The position numbers were made by a program, and so were the translations under genes. Positions 1 through 13,384 of a DNA stretch of 64,000 nucleotides are shown in pieces (the stretch's first letter is position 1; each line of letters begins with the position of its first letter). This DNA is from Scatophagus argus. Its lineage: Eukaryota > Chordata > Actinopteri > Scatophagidae. The notes beneath the pieces were generated by a model, which saw only the letters and a list, made by a program, of their open reading frames with translations, searched no databases and was not told the origin of the DNA. The stretch is taken from positions 22,875,499-22,939,498 of the forward strand of contig NC_058493.1 in the NCBI RefSeq assembly GCF_020382885.2, read 5' to 3'.

Positions 1-14
1 TTGTCTGTCCACAG

Positions 15-3000
15 AGATCAGGTGTACCTAGTCAGTCTGAGAGAATCCTACAGGAATGAGATCATTCCTTACCGGGTAAGATTCTTGCCACAAGCTGCTC
101 TCTCAATCCACAAACACTAAAAGGGCTCCATAGAAAATACAAAGCCATTCATCACGAACTGGACAGGCTGTAAAATGAGAGAGAGTGGAAAAGGGAGGAC
201 CTGTGTGTGCTTGTGCGCATGTGTCTAATGCTCCATGTTGCATTTTACAGAAGCTTACATGGCGATCGGGCCAAGCTGACAGAGAGATGTGTGCCGTCAA
301 GGGAAAACGTAGAGTATGTATTAAAAATCTCTCACCTTGCACCTTTTGTTCCAAACTCCACCGTATGAACAGGGAACAGGGAAGCTGGCTGCCTCTCAAA
401 ACGCTGTTCCATGTTGTGTGTTTGCTTTTAGGACGAGTGCCACAACTTCATTAAAGTGCTGGTTCCCAGAAACGATGACCTGGTGTTCATCTGTGGTACC
501 AACGGCTTCAACCCCATGTGCAGATACTACAGGGTCAGTATCCAGTGCCAGGACCTGCCGTGAATCAAATTTGCATGCTGAGACGTGCACAAAGACACAC
601 AGAGTCAAAATCTGAACTAGAATCTTTTAAATGTCTTCAAAGTAATTTGGGTAGCACACCATCCTTCTTTATTTTATTTTAAATAAATCTGACTAGAACT
701 GACTGATTCATGTGCACGCTAGTGTTCACGGTGTCCCTTGACGAAACTCGCTTAATGTGTGGGTGATTCTTATGTTCCCTTCAGCTGGATAACCTAGAGT
801 TTGATGGCGAGGAGATCAATGGACTGGCACGATGCCCATTTGACTCCAAGCAAACCAACGTTGCCCTATTTGCTGGTAAGGGTCAAACACACGCCCGCCC
901 ACATATTGTTAGTCCTGCTGAAGTACAACTGACGTGTTCCTACTTATGCACTCATTATCACCTCAGTGTCTTTGCCACAGTAAAACTGTGCCTGCAGCGA
1001 TAACAAGTCAGCCAATTAAGGCTCATAAACAAAGAGAAACAACAAAGCATTGAAGAGCAGTGTATCCTCGTTTTTTTGGTAACTGTACCCCTTCTTTTGT
1101 TTTTTTTTTAGAAGGGAAGCTGTATTCTGCAACTGTAGCTGACTTCCAGGCCAGTGATTCTGTCATCTATCGCAGTATGGGTGATGGATCAGCCTTGAGG
1201 ACCATCAAATATGACTCCAAATGGCTGAAAGGTACACGAGTGCCTCTTCATCACTCTCAATCTTTATTTCTCTCTCCCCTTGCTTTCCTGGAGATATACA
1301 GCACGTGTCTACCTGCCAGCTAGCTGAATGTCCATTTTGCCTTTGCATGGTGTCTGTATGTACGTGGATGTCAGAGCTGTTTTTGGAGTGATAGAGAGGC
1401 TCTCCTGCCTTGCAAAGCTCCATGGGGATACGGCCTGTTCTCTCCCAGGCAATCTAGGTCACCCCCAGTCGTATACAGCCTTGTACAAATCCCTGAAATA
1501 TTCAACATGCACAGTGGTGGTGACGGTGCAGAAATACACTTCAACTCTCTGCCTCTGTCTCTCCCTCAGAACCTCATTTCCTGCATGCAGCCGAGTATGG
1601 GAATTATGTGTACTTTTTCTACCGAGAGATTGCAGTGGAGCACAGCAATCTGGGCAAGGTAAGACAGCGCACCTGCCGTTTATAATACATTACATATTCC
1701 GCACAGCTACAGTATGCAGGTCTTTATCCAAAAAAAGGCTTACACCTCCCTCAGTGCCTGTATTTCTACCATAAATGGCCCCAGTGGTAATGGGGCCCAT
1801 TCAGGCGATGACAGTACATCGCATTAGAATACACAAGAAATTTCAGCAGCCAGTGTTTGCTGGGTATGTTGTACTCATGTAAAACCATTACACAGTGAGA
1901 GGATTTGTCTCTTCCAGAGATTGCATGCTCTGCGTCTGCCTCTCCCTATGACTCACACACACACACACACACGCACACACACACATGCAGAGGGCATTAG
2001 GATGTTCGATGTTTGAGGCCAACTTCAGCTTTGACCAAGCCTCATCTCATCCTGACTGATTTGGTCTGTCCGAGCCACAGGAAGCCAGCATCCTCCATCA
2101 GCCACCAGCCAATAAATATTTCAGCCCTACTAATGCTTGGGTGACACCTGGCCTCTGATGGAGGTTTGCACTGGTAAATTATTAAAACTCTCAAAGCCAA
2201 CTGCTTCAAACACTTCATTTATAGTCTACGCTTTGTAATATGTGCAATCATACACACATTCACATAGTGTTGCATTAGGACATTGGATGTCCAGTCAGGG
2301 TGAACAATCTCCACATACAAAGTTAAAGATGAGAGAGTGTTTGTTAAGTCATCTGTGGCGAGTTGCAACAGGATGGAAGGATGTATTATTCAGCATGTTG
2401 AAGTGTTTTTAGTTACGTTCACTCAGCTGCCTTCCTCTTGTCCCTGACTCTGTCCTCCGTTAAACCCGTTCCCTGCAGGTTGTCTATTCTCGTGTGGCCC
2501 GCATCTGTAAGAATGACGTCGGTGGGTCACAGAGGGTGCTGGAGAAGCACTGGACGTCTTTTGTGAAGGCAAGGCTGAACTGCTCCGTGCCAGGGGAGTC
2601 TTTTTTCTACTTTGATGTGCTCCAGTCCATCACTGACATCATCAACATCAACGGAGTTCCCTCGGTGGTGGGCGTGTTCACCACGCAGATGAACAGGTGA
2701 GCCGTGGCTGCTGTTGATTTGTAAATTAACCAATGCTGAGGACGGAAATAAGAAATTTAGAAGGCAAACGCTGACGTTGCATTGATGTTACTTCTTTCTC
2801 CACAGTATCCCAGGGTCTGCAGTGTGCGCCTTCTCCATGGCCGACATAGAGAAAGTATTCTGGGGCCGGTTCAAAGAGCAGAAGACTCCTGACTCTGTGT
2901 GGACTCCATTTCCAGAGGAGAAGCTGCCCAAACCCCGGTAAGGGTTTCAAAAAAGTCTTTTCTTTGAGCAAGTGGTGCTTGACTCAGCAGCTGTTTGCCA

Positions 3001-6000
3001 CCTGTCATTTTCCCTGCTTGCTAACCCTTCTTTGTCCAGGTTAAACCCAATGAAATGAAATCTTTTTCACCAGTAAGGGACCAAGTTATTAGCTTTGACC
3101 CAGCACACACATTAACCATCTGCTGATGATTAAATAATTAATTTGGCATAATTAGACACATTGCATATTTAACCTGTTTACGGTGGGCACGTATATTTGT
3201 AGCCCAGCCCTGCGTCCAAAGCACAGAGTCGGCAAAGCACCTCATTACCCCAGTAAATCATTGATGGAGGACAACCATGCATATGTATATTTTATGTTTC
3301 CAGCTGAGGCCTTTTTGTGATCCTAATAAGCACCTGCTCCTCACCCCCACCTTCTCATTGCACTTTTCATCCATTTCAGTACACGTCATTATTACTCCCT
3401 GGTGTGTGATTGTATGAACTGATCTTTGACCTTTTGCCCTCTCTGTGTGTGTGTGTTCACCCTCCTCTCTAGACCTGGGTGCTGCGCAGGTCATGGTCCA
3501 GCTGCGTCCTTTAAGAGCTCCATTGAGTTCCCGGATGATACCCTGCAGTTCATCAAGTCCCACCCCCTTATGGATACAGCTGTGCCTTCCATTGGGGATG
3601 AGCCTTGGTTCACCAAGACTCGTGTCAGGTAAATACATGCACATTAGGTATGGTATGGATAAGAGCAATACCTCGATTTTGGTTTTAACTACCTTAATTT
3701 TTAAACTCAATTAATTTTTAATTCAGTCTTACCACTAGCAGATCTCTAAGAACTTTGTCTAAAAATGATATCACTATGTGGCTTAAGAATAAGTAAACAG
3801 CCTGCCCTATTCAGTGCTACTGACACCTTCAGGTCAGCACTTAAAAGTACTGAGTTTCAAAACCCAGTTCACAGTTTTTCACACTTGGAGATATCAGTAT
3901 AGAGATGATTCTTATGCAGTAATGTAAATAAAAAGAGCTTGACCTTTAACAACTTCAAGCCGAAATGATTTATGCTTTCAAAATGTTCTCTCCTGTTTTG
4001 AATGGGATCACCCCTACTGTGAGTAACACATGCTTCTCTGCTGTGTGTGAAGGTACAGACTGACAGCTCTGGCTGTGGACAACGAAGCAGGACCTCACAA
4101 GAACTACACAGTGGTGTTCATCGGTGCCGAGTCAGGGGTTGTCCTCAAGGTTTTGGCAAAGACCACCACTGTGTCCCTGAATGACAGCCTGCTTCTGGAG
4201 GAGATAGATGTCTTCAACAAGGCAAAGTATGGTTACATGCACTTTTCACTCTCTCTCTGTCTGCTTCTGTTCTCTTTTTCTCTTCCCCTTCTGTCTTCTG
4301 GCCAAAGGGTCAGCAACTCTTAAAATGAAGCTTCCTGGCACAGAGGACAGTGTCTGTCTGTCTGCTTTCTGTGCCTAGGCAGTACATGTGTGATTTCATT
4401 TTTTTGCGCGCTTATTCGTGGTAGCGAACACGCACATCGCTGTGTGTCAGAGATTAAAATCCGATTAAATTGTGAGAAAAGGCTTTATGTGATCTCTCCA
4501 CCTAACAAGTGATTAAATCTACTGAGACTGAAACAGTAGACACTTATCTGATAAACCTCTGATCGGGTTTCTTACTTCCATTCCCAGGTGCCTGTCTAAC
4601 CGTGAGGACGACAAGCGTGTCCTCTCGCTGCACGTGGACAAAGACGCTCACAGCCTGTATGTCGCCTTTTCAAGCTGCGTCATCCGTATTCCCCTGAGTC
4701 GCTGTGAGAGGCATTCTTCCTGTCACAAGTAAGTGACTCCCTAACGCACATGTCGGAGGTTAAAATGTACTTTGTAAGGCCGGTCATAGGTTTGTAACTT
4801 TATTGTTTTGTTTTTCAGCAAATGTCATAAAAGGAATGATAATAACCTCGCCATATGTCTTGCGGTTAATGTTCAGTCAGTCACAAATGTTTATAGTGCA
4901 CCTCTTACAATGATTTAACCAGGTGGTCTAATGTTTTGTGTGGCAATCAGGTCCTGTATTGCATCAAGGGATCCTTACTGTGGCTGGAGGCCTCATGGAG
5001 CCTGTGAGAGGATACAGCCTGGTGTTCAGTGAGTTCAAACCTCAGCTCCAAGAGCAAATATTTTAATGAGTTAATGAGGTAACAAGATTTTCGTTCTTCT
5101 TACATGCTTCTTTTGCCTCTTTTCAGGAGTGAATATGAGCAGGACATTGAATTAGGAAACACTGCCCACCTTGGAGACTGTCATGGTATGAATCTCATCT
5201 CCATGCCATGCCATCTATCCAGAGACAAAAACAAACACACACACACACACTTGGATACACAAACATTGACACTATGCAACTGAAACACAAACTCATCTCC
5301 ACACACACACACACACACATGCCATGAGCCTGCACACTCACACCAATAACCACTCCAGTAACTTGTCCCTACATAAGTCTATGTTCAGTATTAACACACA
5401 CATCTGCCTACAGTACATGGCCACCAGAAACTTATGCTGCCTGTGAGGCACAGATATGGACATGTACAATTAAGGGTCATGTTCAGCTGGTGCAAATGGT
5501 AGAGGTATTAAGATACCAATTGCAGAAAATGTGCCTTTACTGACTTTACTTTAAAAGTTGCATCCCTTCATTTGTACCAACTAAACATGACCATGGCTGA
5601 ACCTCAGTATTGATCAGAACCAGAGGGCCTCTAGTGACTCCAGTGAGAGAAGGACACTACTGAGTGCTTTATATCTTAATTAAAAAAAAAGAAACAATTG
5701 ACTGCACTCTTAGTGTCTCTTAGGGATTTTAGTTTTTAGTTTCTCTTCTGAATTCCTTTATGCTGATTTCTTGTTCTTTTAATTCTTTTAGCGTTTTTGG
5801 GCACTACATCAGCGCCAGATTACAAATCATTTGGCGACCCTACCTCTGGTTAGTTTGATCTTTTACTCAAATGGTTTCTTTCCTTGAGTTCAGCATCTCC
5901 AACCTTGTCTTTCCACCACTTCCACCATTTATCCTTTCTTACCAAGCACCTCCTGAATGCTAATGTCACCTGCTTCATTCTCATCGTCACAAACAACTAC

Positions 6001-9000
6001 TTCACCAGGCTCTATCTCAGCACAGGTTCACTTCCTGCTTTTCACCCATCACGTCCTGTTTCAATGCCACTTCCCTCTTGCATGCCCACCCACCATTCCT
6101 TGGCATCCTTACTGTTGTGTACCAACTCCTCTCTGAACCTTACAATCTTCTCCTCTAAAAGTGTTCTAAAAATAATTAAATAAATAAGATGTACTTCCAC
6201 TGGTCTGTGAATGTGGAAAACAACATTTTGTTGAAATGTTAACTGTGGTTTATTCACTGTTTTATCAGACACTAACCTTAAAAATGACCCATTGCGCAAG
6301 TCTACTAACTGGGATGATAACAGTATGCTTTCACCACATCTGCACAGTTTGTTAACAATTTGTTTGTCACCACAGACATGGAGTTTTCATCAGCGCCAGT
6401 CACTGTCCCCCCCAGTGGGCCCATACACCCCCCAGTTCTCATACCCACTCAGAGCCCCAGCTCTGGACCTGGTCTAGAGCTCTACGGCTCAGGCTTTGTG
6501 CTGCAGGATGACCCAGCCACCTCTCATTCTTTAGACTCTATCCAAGGGGGCCAAAAGGGTAAGGCCCGCAGGAAGGCAGCTAGCATGCTGCATTGATCCT
6601 GATCTGATAGCTGCCAACAACTGAGTCACACAAATGTGAATCCACACATAGGCTCACATCGACCCACGTGCACACAGTGGCAGCTATTCAGGTTTTCCAT
6701 TAAATAACATGGCAGATTTTAATTTAGTCTCTCTTTCTCTCAAATAAACATTTACATACATCATTTATGTTACTAAACATATTTTTTCTTGTTTCCACTG
6801 TTTTCTTTTTAATTGTAATTTCTTTCCTTATTTCAAATTATTTATTTCCGTTTTTCTAATCATTAAACCTTACACTTACTCTTCTCATACGGTTTCTTTA
6901 AAATCTTTTGTTTTTAGCTTCTGTCTCTGCCAGTATAGATTTTTTAACCTAATCTTTAGTAACAGTTTACTCTGGCTGGTAGATCATTAACTGGGCCTGC
7001 TCTGTCACATCACTATTGTGGCCGCACGGTGGATGACTAACTCTTTCAATGTCTGTGGTTACTAACAAATTTCCAGTAGAGCAGTAGGTGGTAACTCAAC
7101 ACCTGGGAGGCAAGTACTGCATCTCTTTCCTTCAAACAATTTCCTGCTGGTTGATCTCTTGTGCGAAAAAATGGATTTGGCTCACTGTCTCGGCAAAGAG
7201 TTCACTTCTAACCCCTTGGTACTAGTAAAATGCATGACAAAAAGCCTCTAGTGGAACGTGGATCAAGGCAACACTTACAGCCTTCCTTCCTGAACTAACA
7301 AAGCACCGTTACTCATAAATGGTGAAATGGATGTGGGTACCTAACAGCTTCTGCTGATTTTCACCATTTTTCTTCTTCACCATAGTTTAGATGAATAGCA
7401 ATGTGTCAGTATTTATGGAATTGGTTGTGGCTGACTGTTTACGTTGTATGGCGGGAGGTGTACAAGCAGAAACTCATGCATGATTATGTTCACACACAAA
7501 CATGCACATTTCTGCTGCTGAATGGGGCGGGATGCTTCGCTGAGTACTTTCAGTCAGTGAAACTCAGCTTTTTTCAGCAGGAGGTTAACCACTACCTCAA
7601 TGTTTTGTAGGTGTGTGGGATATCCAAGCAGGTGAGACCAACCAGATGGTCCACATGAACATCCTCATCACCTGCGTGTTTGCCGCTTTTCTCATGGGTG
7701 CCCTCCTGGCTGGTCTGATCGTTTTCTGCTACCGAGACTCATTCCTTCGTAAGCCAAGACACGTCCACAAGGATGCAGAGTCTGCGCCATCCTGCTCCGA
7801 TTCCACTGGAAGCTTTGTCAAGCTCAATGGCCTCTTTGACAGCCCTGTAAAGGTACAACCACGACAACAGCTCCAATGCTACACCAAAGTCTTTTGTAAA
7901 GAGGAATGGTTAAACAAGATATAAAACGGTGTCTAATCTTACTCTTTTGATTTGTTCTTCTTAGGAGTACCAAACCAACATTGATTCTCCCAAGCTGTAC
8001 ACCAATCTGCTGAGCAACGGCAAAGACATGAACACGCCCAATGGTGACACCAAGACCATGATCCTGCGGGACAGCTGTCAGCCCCCTGAGCTGGCTGCCT
8101 TGCCTACACCAGAGTCCACCCCTGTGCTTCAGCAAAAAGGCCTACAACCCATCAAAAACCAGTGGGAGAGGGCTCAAGGGAAGGTCGCTGGGCCCCGTAA
8201 GGAGTCCAATTCATCAGCCAAGAGTCCACAGTTCCTACCTTCTTCTCCTGCTCCTCAGAACTCCAAGTCCCACCAACCTCACCTCGCCCTGGGACACTCC
8301 CACATCCCTAGTGCGGTTGTCCTGCCCAATGCCACACATGACCACCCTGACCTTGACAACGGAGATGATACACTGCCACATTCATCTGAAAAAAAGCTGA
8401 AGAATCCAGATTCTAAGGGGGGTAGGAAAGACCAGAAACGGTCTGTGGATGCCAGGAATACCCTAAATGACATTTTAAAACACCTCAATGACTCCGTGGC
8501 CAACCCCAAGGCCATTCTTCAAGAGGGGTCAGGGCCTCGCCCAAGGCAGCAGCTCACACTAGAGCCCATGGAGGAACTGACTGAAGTACCCCCCAGGGTG
8601 CCCAGCCGTGAGGCTTCCCTATACTCTCCCTCCTCCTCCTTGCCAAGACACAGCCCCACCAAAAGGGTTGATGTGCCCATGCCCACCACTCCTACTACAC
8701 CAACGGGCAGCCTGAGCATGGGAGGAACCCTGGAGAGGCAAAGAGGGGGGTATCAACTCCACCGGAGTGCCTCTCACAGGCACTCCTTATCCACCTCACC
8801 AAATGGGGTAACCATGGGGGTGTCTGTGTCTCGCCAACATAGTATGAACAGAGGGGGTTACATGCCCCCAACACCCCCCTCCAGACTTGATTCCCATAGC
8901 GGAGGGATGGGAGCAGGAATGCACTCAGCCCACCCATCCTCTGTATCCCGACAGAGCAGCTACAGTGGGCATTGCTCACTCCCTCGCACGGGGCTTAAAA

Positions 9001-9095
9001 GGACCCCATCGCTAAAGCCGGATGTGCCCCCTAAACCCAACGGGTTTTCACCACAGACTCCACAAATGCGGGTAGTCAATAAGTACAGTTATTAA
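15..9095 (+). CDS. sema6d: Semaphorin 6D, 5'-truncated by window (exons from mid Sema domain to stop)
   Basis: Transmembrane axon-guidance ligand or receptor of the class 6 semaphorins, which bind plexin-A. Exons read: 15-75, 251-313, 432-533, 785-875, 1112-1231, 1570-1658, 2479-2696, 2806-2937, 3473-3628, 4053-4226, 4588-4728, 4951-5028, 5127-5185, 5792-5848, 6376-6558 (optional), 7611-7852 and 7965-9095. All have AG/GT borders and phases that join, giving about 1031 residues plus the tail of one split codon. Domains in order: Sema beta-propeller (to about 4730), cysteine-rich PSI module ([11 protein letters not shown], exon 4951-5028), juxtamembrane stalk, one membrane helix ([20 protein letters not shown], exon 7611-7852) and a long proline/serine-rich cytoplasmic tail. 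The tail ends in [15 protein letters not shown] and a terminal NKYSY, which marks 6D and not 6A, 6B or 6C. The start codon and the N-terminal part of the Sema domain lie upstream of the window. Introns hold CA repeats (about 1953-1985, 5235-5250, 5301-5319). I saw no gene inside the larger introns 1659-2478, 2938-3472, 5849-6375 and 6559-7610. Confidence 0.95.
6376..6558 (+). other. sema6d: sema6d alternative juxtamembrane cassette exon (61 codons)
   Basis: The exon has a clean CACAG acceptor and a GGTAAG donor and is 183 nt long. It is entered and left in phase 1, so it can be included or skipped without shifting frame. It starts DMEFSS, like the optional stalk exon known in mammalian SEMA6D isoforms, and then encodes a Pro/Ser-rich stretch. 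The preceding exon 5792-5848 (57 nt, [15 protein letters not shown]) is also phase 1/phase 1, so four stalk variants are possible. Which are used cannot be told from DNA alone. Confidence 0.8.
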
Positions 9096-11890
9096 AAGAC
9101 CATGGATACTTCTGAGTGAACTCTTGGCCTTGACTATAGAGCTCTGAGCCCTGAGGGCTTGGGGGTGGCGCTAAAGATGGGGTAGGGCCTATAGTGTGTT
9201 TGTGTATCGACTTGAGGTGTGTTCCCCCTTTAACTGATATGCACATTCACTCACACGAAAAAGGGAAAATCACACATGTGGCCAAAGATACTCCTGGGGG
9301 CTTCTACGCTCCGTACGTCTCAATCTTGCTCCCCTGTCATGGTAGCCACAGGATATGAATCGTGGACAGTGGTGAATCTGCTGCTCCCTATTGTATCTGA
9401 GCTCGGGTGTCGCCCGTTCCCATATTAGGTACGAGGTTCAGGACACCAGCTGGGGCCGCTACAGCGTCTGTGCGTGTGGTACCAGGTTAAAAACAGAGGA
9501 ATACTTGAAGAATGGGTCTCATTTGTCACTGCCCTTGAGCACTGTCTTCCCACTAATGTGAAGTGAACAAAGAGGAGAGGTTGGCCATGCTTTTGTCAGT
9601 AAGATGGCTGGGGCAGAGAAGAGGAGAGGATACTCAAAAAATAATACGTGTGTGTTGTTCAATACACATATGACCGTTAACAGCTGACTCAAGCAGCAAG
9701 TGAACAGAGTGCAGATGAAGGTGTTAATGTGCGAGTGTGTGTGTGTTGGTTGATTGGATAGCAGGTTTAAATAACGGCAGTGCACATAGTTGGCATTCAC
9801 ATTTGGTTTTGAAAGTGGTTCCACATGCCAGAGAATGCACCTTAACACCTGTGTGACACCTGAGTCACTGTCTCTCATTTCTTCTCTGCTCTTGTTTGAA
9901 CCGCTCATCACTCTGTAGTGTCTCTGGCAGTTAGGTTAGGCTGAGGTGGAGTTGGTCATGCTGGCTGTATACTGGCACATGGACTCTGTAACTCACTGAA
10001 AACATTTATGTAGTACATTTGCTGCTATTGTTTTTAGACATAGGTGTTTGTCTTTTTCTCTCTACCAGACTTGGACAGCCCTTGATATGGGTGTGTGCTC
10101 ATGCTTGTGCGTGTGTGTGTGAGTGTGTGTGTGTTATATTGCAAACAGAGGCCAAGAAGTACAGTTTTCAGCAACCAAACGCACTGTTAAAATTAATGGG
10201 AAAAAATGCTTCTCTCCAGGACTGAAACCTCCCCTCTCTTAACCTCCACTGCCTCTTGATAGGAATTATACTGGTGGTTCAACAGACTTCTTTCTTTATG
10301 TAGCAATGGTATTAAGTAAAAAAAAAAACAACATACATTTATCTTCTCATTCTATAAATGAATTTTGAACAAAATGATTTGCCTTGATAATGTTTTACTG
10401 TGTTATTTATAGAGTTTACCATATGAGACTAAAGCAACACCAATGGTTTTGCCCATGTATATGAATTCAACATTTCAGGGCACTTCTGTTCTATTAAACT
10501 TGTGTGTCCCTTAATAGAAGAGCATTTTCCTCCTACATTAATCCTATTAAAGGTATATTAAACTGACCTTAGAACAATACATGGATGTAACATCTGCCAT
10601 CTGCCATGCTGGTTCTGCAGCCCATGTTCCCTGTGCAGCTTTCCTGCGAGTGGCCAGTGTACAATCAACACAACATTTACCAATGTGTCCAAAAGAGTCA
10701 TGCTGGGAATGACAAGATCCTGTATATACTTAAATACTATAAATAAGGAGTATAAATATTTTTAGGCAAGTGAACCTGAATCTGTGCATTGTGTGCCTTA
10801 TTCACAAAATGAACTACTACAGTATATAATATTGGAAATGTCAATTGGTCCTCTGTATGTTATTGTCATAAACTACATAAAAAAATATTTATATAAGCAA
10901 TTAGAAAAACAGCAGGATGTGTTGGATAATCACTACCTAATCCAAATCGAAGTGATACGTGTAAAACAAATAGTCTTACAAACATTCCACTTGTGAATGC
11001 TAGTTGTACAAAAAGACAGTAAAAACAAAAAAAAACAAACAAACAAAAAAAATTCACTTGGGGTATAAATCGAATTTTCTCCTTTACTACCGGTGTTGAA
11101 AAGAGGGGTGTTAATCCACCACCTAGAGGTGCCATGCAGTGAATGTATTTTCTTGACAGTGGGATGTAGGGTTGGTTAGACCTTGTACTGTGGAGCAGTC
11201 AGCTCATTGCAGCACATCTTGCCCACAGCCAATGTATTAACACAGTGCTCATGTGAAAGCCGTCTGTTGGCATGGGCGGTGGTCACGCAGAATCTGTAAT
11301 TCCACAGGATTGCAGTGGCAGGAATTGTTTCTATTGGCCAGTAGGGACGACTGAGGGATCCTTTCCCTTAGCAGTGGGTACATTATTTGGATGACATCTG
11401 CAATCCTATCTGAGTGTCAGTTGCCTGTTAAGCCCAAAGCCACATTTTGTTTACAAGTGATGATTGTATGTAAAGACTTTCTGCCTGTCATCTAACCAGT
11501 GTTTGGGCTCTCTTTTCTACTCCACACATGCACACCGACATCACAAACACACACTCAACATACACTGCTCAGCTGCCTTGTACATTGCAATATGAACTGG
11601 GTCTTTCTGTTGCAATCTAAATTGAAGCCTTTATATTTCAGTCTGAGCTCGGTGTATGTGCAGATGAACCGGATTTTGTCATGTAATTTTGATTTAAATA
11701 CTGTGCAACATGGTGATGCAAGGCCAGCTGTATATATATATGAACTTCAGAGTATTTGAGCGTGTAGATATCTTGTAAAGTTGTACTGTGAATGTGTAAA
11801 TAATAATGATGGTCTTTGTTTCATGATATTTTTGTTGATTTTTTTAACACAGCATGTATAGTTGAAATAAAACATTACTGCACAGAAAGC
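9096..11890 (+). other. sema6d: sema6d 3' UTR
   Basis: No coding exon continues after the stop at 9095. The stretch is AT-rich with scattered GT runs (about 9737-9746, 10109-10132) and A-rich tracts (10318-10330, 11025-11050). It ends at the first strong poly(A) signal with GT-rich downstream sequence. A Pumilio-type TGTAAATA lies at 11795-11802. A 2.8 kb 3' UTR is plausible for a brain-expressed semaphorin. The short ORFs inside look like chance. Confidence 0.7.
11866..11871 (+). terminator. sema6d: Poly(A) signal of sema6d
   Basis: Canonical AATAAA, followed about 15-20 nt later by a CA-type cleavage context and a T/G-rich stretch (GCGTTTTTTG). It is the best candidate for the end of the sema6d transcript. 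Confidence 0.7.
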
Positions 11891-12990
11891 GTCCTCTTGG
11901 CGTTTTTTGTCAAGTCATTCCATTTAGCCTGGTCGTGTTAACTAAGTGGGTTCCTTATGTGATTCAGGGGTGACAGAGCATGACGGTGGGCTGCAAACAG
12001 TTAAATCAGATGCTTAGTGTCTTGTGAATCCAGCCTAAGAGCCATGAGATATATTCAGGCAGGGGTAATTTGTCCAAGCTGAGTTCTGTGAGCTGACTAT
12101 TGGAGACATTAAGAGTCTGCAGAATGATTAAGAGCTTCAGACTATTTTTAGAGCTGCGTTGTTTTGAAGTTTGGGGCCAGCACAGAGTCAACCACACCAG
12201 ATAGCATGTGGGAAAGTTTCCAGTGGAGCATGTTCCTGTAGACACCAAACATCTGGACAAACTACTGCTCAAGGCATAAGATCTGAGCCACCAATGAGCT
12301 GTAGAGGAATGCACACACACTAGTGCATGCAGCATAAACATCCAATGCACGATGTTATGCACAGATAGGCCTGCAATAAGATTAGCTGCCAACAACAAAG
12401 ACTAAAGGAGTGATGGTTGGATGAAGATCGCTTTTATGTGTTTCCAACTGGCGGAAGTGCATGTAGTTTACATCTTAAAACAACATGCAAATGCAATCGC
12501 ATGTGCTCTATGCGTTGCACTGCTGGACCTCCAAAGGGCATTCGTGTAAAATTCACACAAATGCAGACACAGGCAGAAAATACATATATTTTGTGTTAAA
12601 ACATGACAGCAGGTTTGAAGATGCCCAAACTGTTCCAAATCACACACACACACACACTCGATGTAATTAAAAAAACCCTCACAAACAACTTTTGATCACC
12701 ATTTAAAATCATCATTTTGAGTCTTAACTTCCTGCAGAAACTCAAGTCACTGACCGTGGAAACGCTTAAAGTCAAATATCAAAATTGAAGGGAAAGGGGG
12801 TTTTTCATCTCACTGATCTGCGCATTAAGAAGAAGTTCAGGAGGGCGAGGCGGGGAGGTTATGAAGCCCTTTGGCTGTTTGGCTGGGAGGCTTTATGGCT
12901 CATCGCTGCCATCAGAATGTTGACACAAGTGCTCCTTCATTTGCTTTCAGCAGGACCTCCTGAAAACTCACACCTCCTAGCAACCCAGCT

Positions 12991-12993
12991 CTG

Positions 12994-13025
<32 letters not shown>

Positions 13026-13064
13026 ACACACACACACAGACACACACACACACACATACACACA
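12991..13064. repeat. (CT)n/(CA)n compound microsatellite
   Basis: CTCTGT-type repeats run into CA repeats interrupted by GA and TA units. Confidence 0.9.
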
Positions 13065-13333
13065 AGGGAAACATTCACCCCTCTGGCTGTTCTAACTGGG
13101 GTTGGGGTGTGATTTGGTTGGGAATGGGGAACAACAAAGAGGTGCCTCTTGCTATTCTGATGTACATCCATCCTCTCAATTTATCAGATGGTCTCTTTGA
13201 ATTAGTGGAGGCAAATCAAACACAGCAAGTGATTCTGTAGCTGTTTCATTTACTTGTCCCTCCGCCTGGCCACACTTAGTCTCATTACTAGCACCGACTG
13301 TTCCCGGACAAAAAGCATGTGCTTGTTGTCATG

Positions 13334-13339
<6 letters not shown>

Positions 13340-13377
<38 letters not shown>

Positions 13378-13384
13378 TGTGTGC
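13340..13384. repeat. (GT)n microsatellite
   Basis: An array of about 20 GT units with one GGGT interruption. Confidence 0.95.

Noticed and set aside
8279-8979. Antisense ORFs across the last sema6d exon
   Set aside because: They are shadows of the long GC-richer coding exon on the plus strand.
12785-13240. Plus-strand ORF of 151 codons
   Set aside because: About a third of it is a translated CT/CA microsatellite and the rest has no family resemblance.
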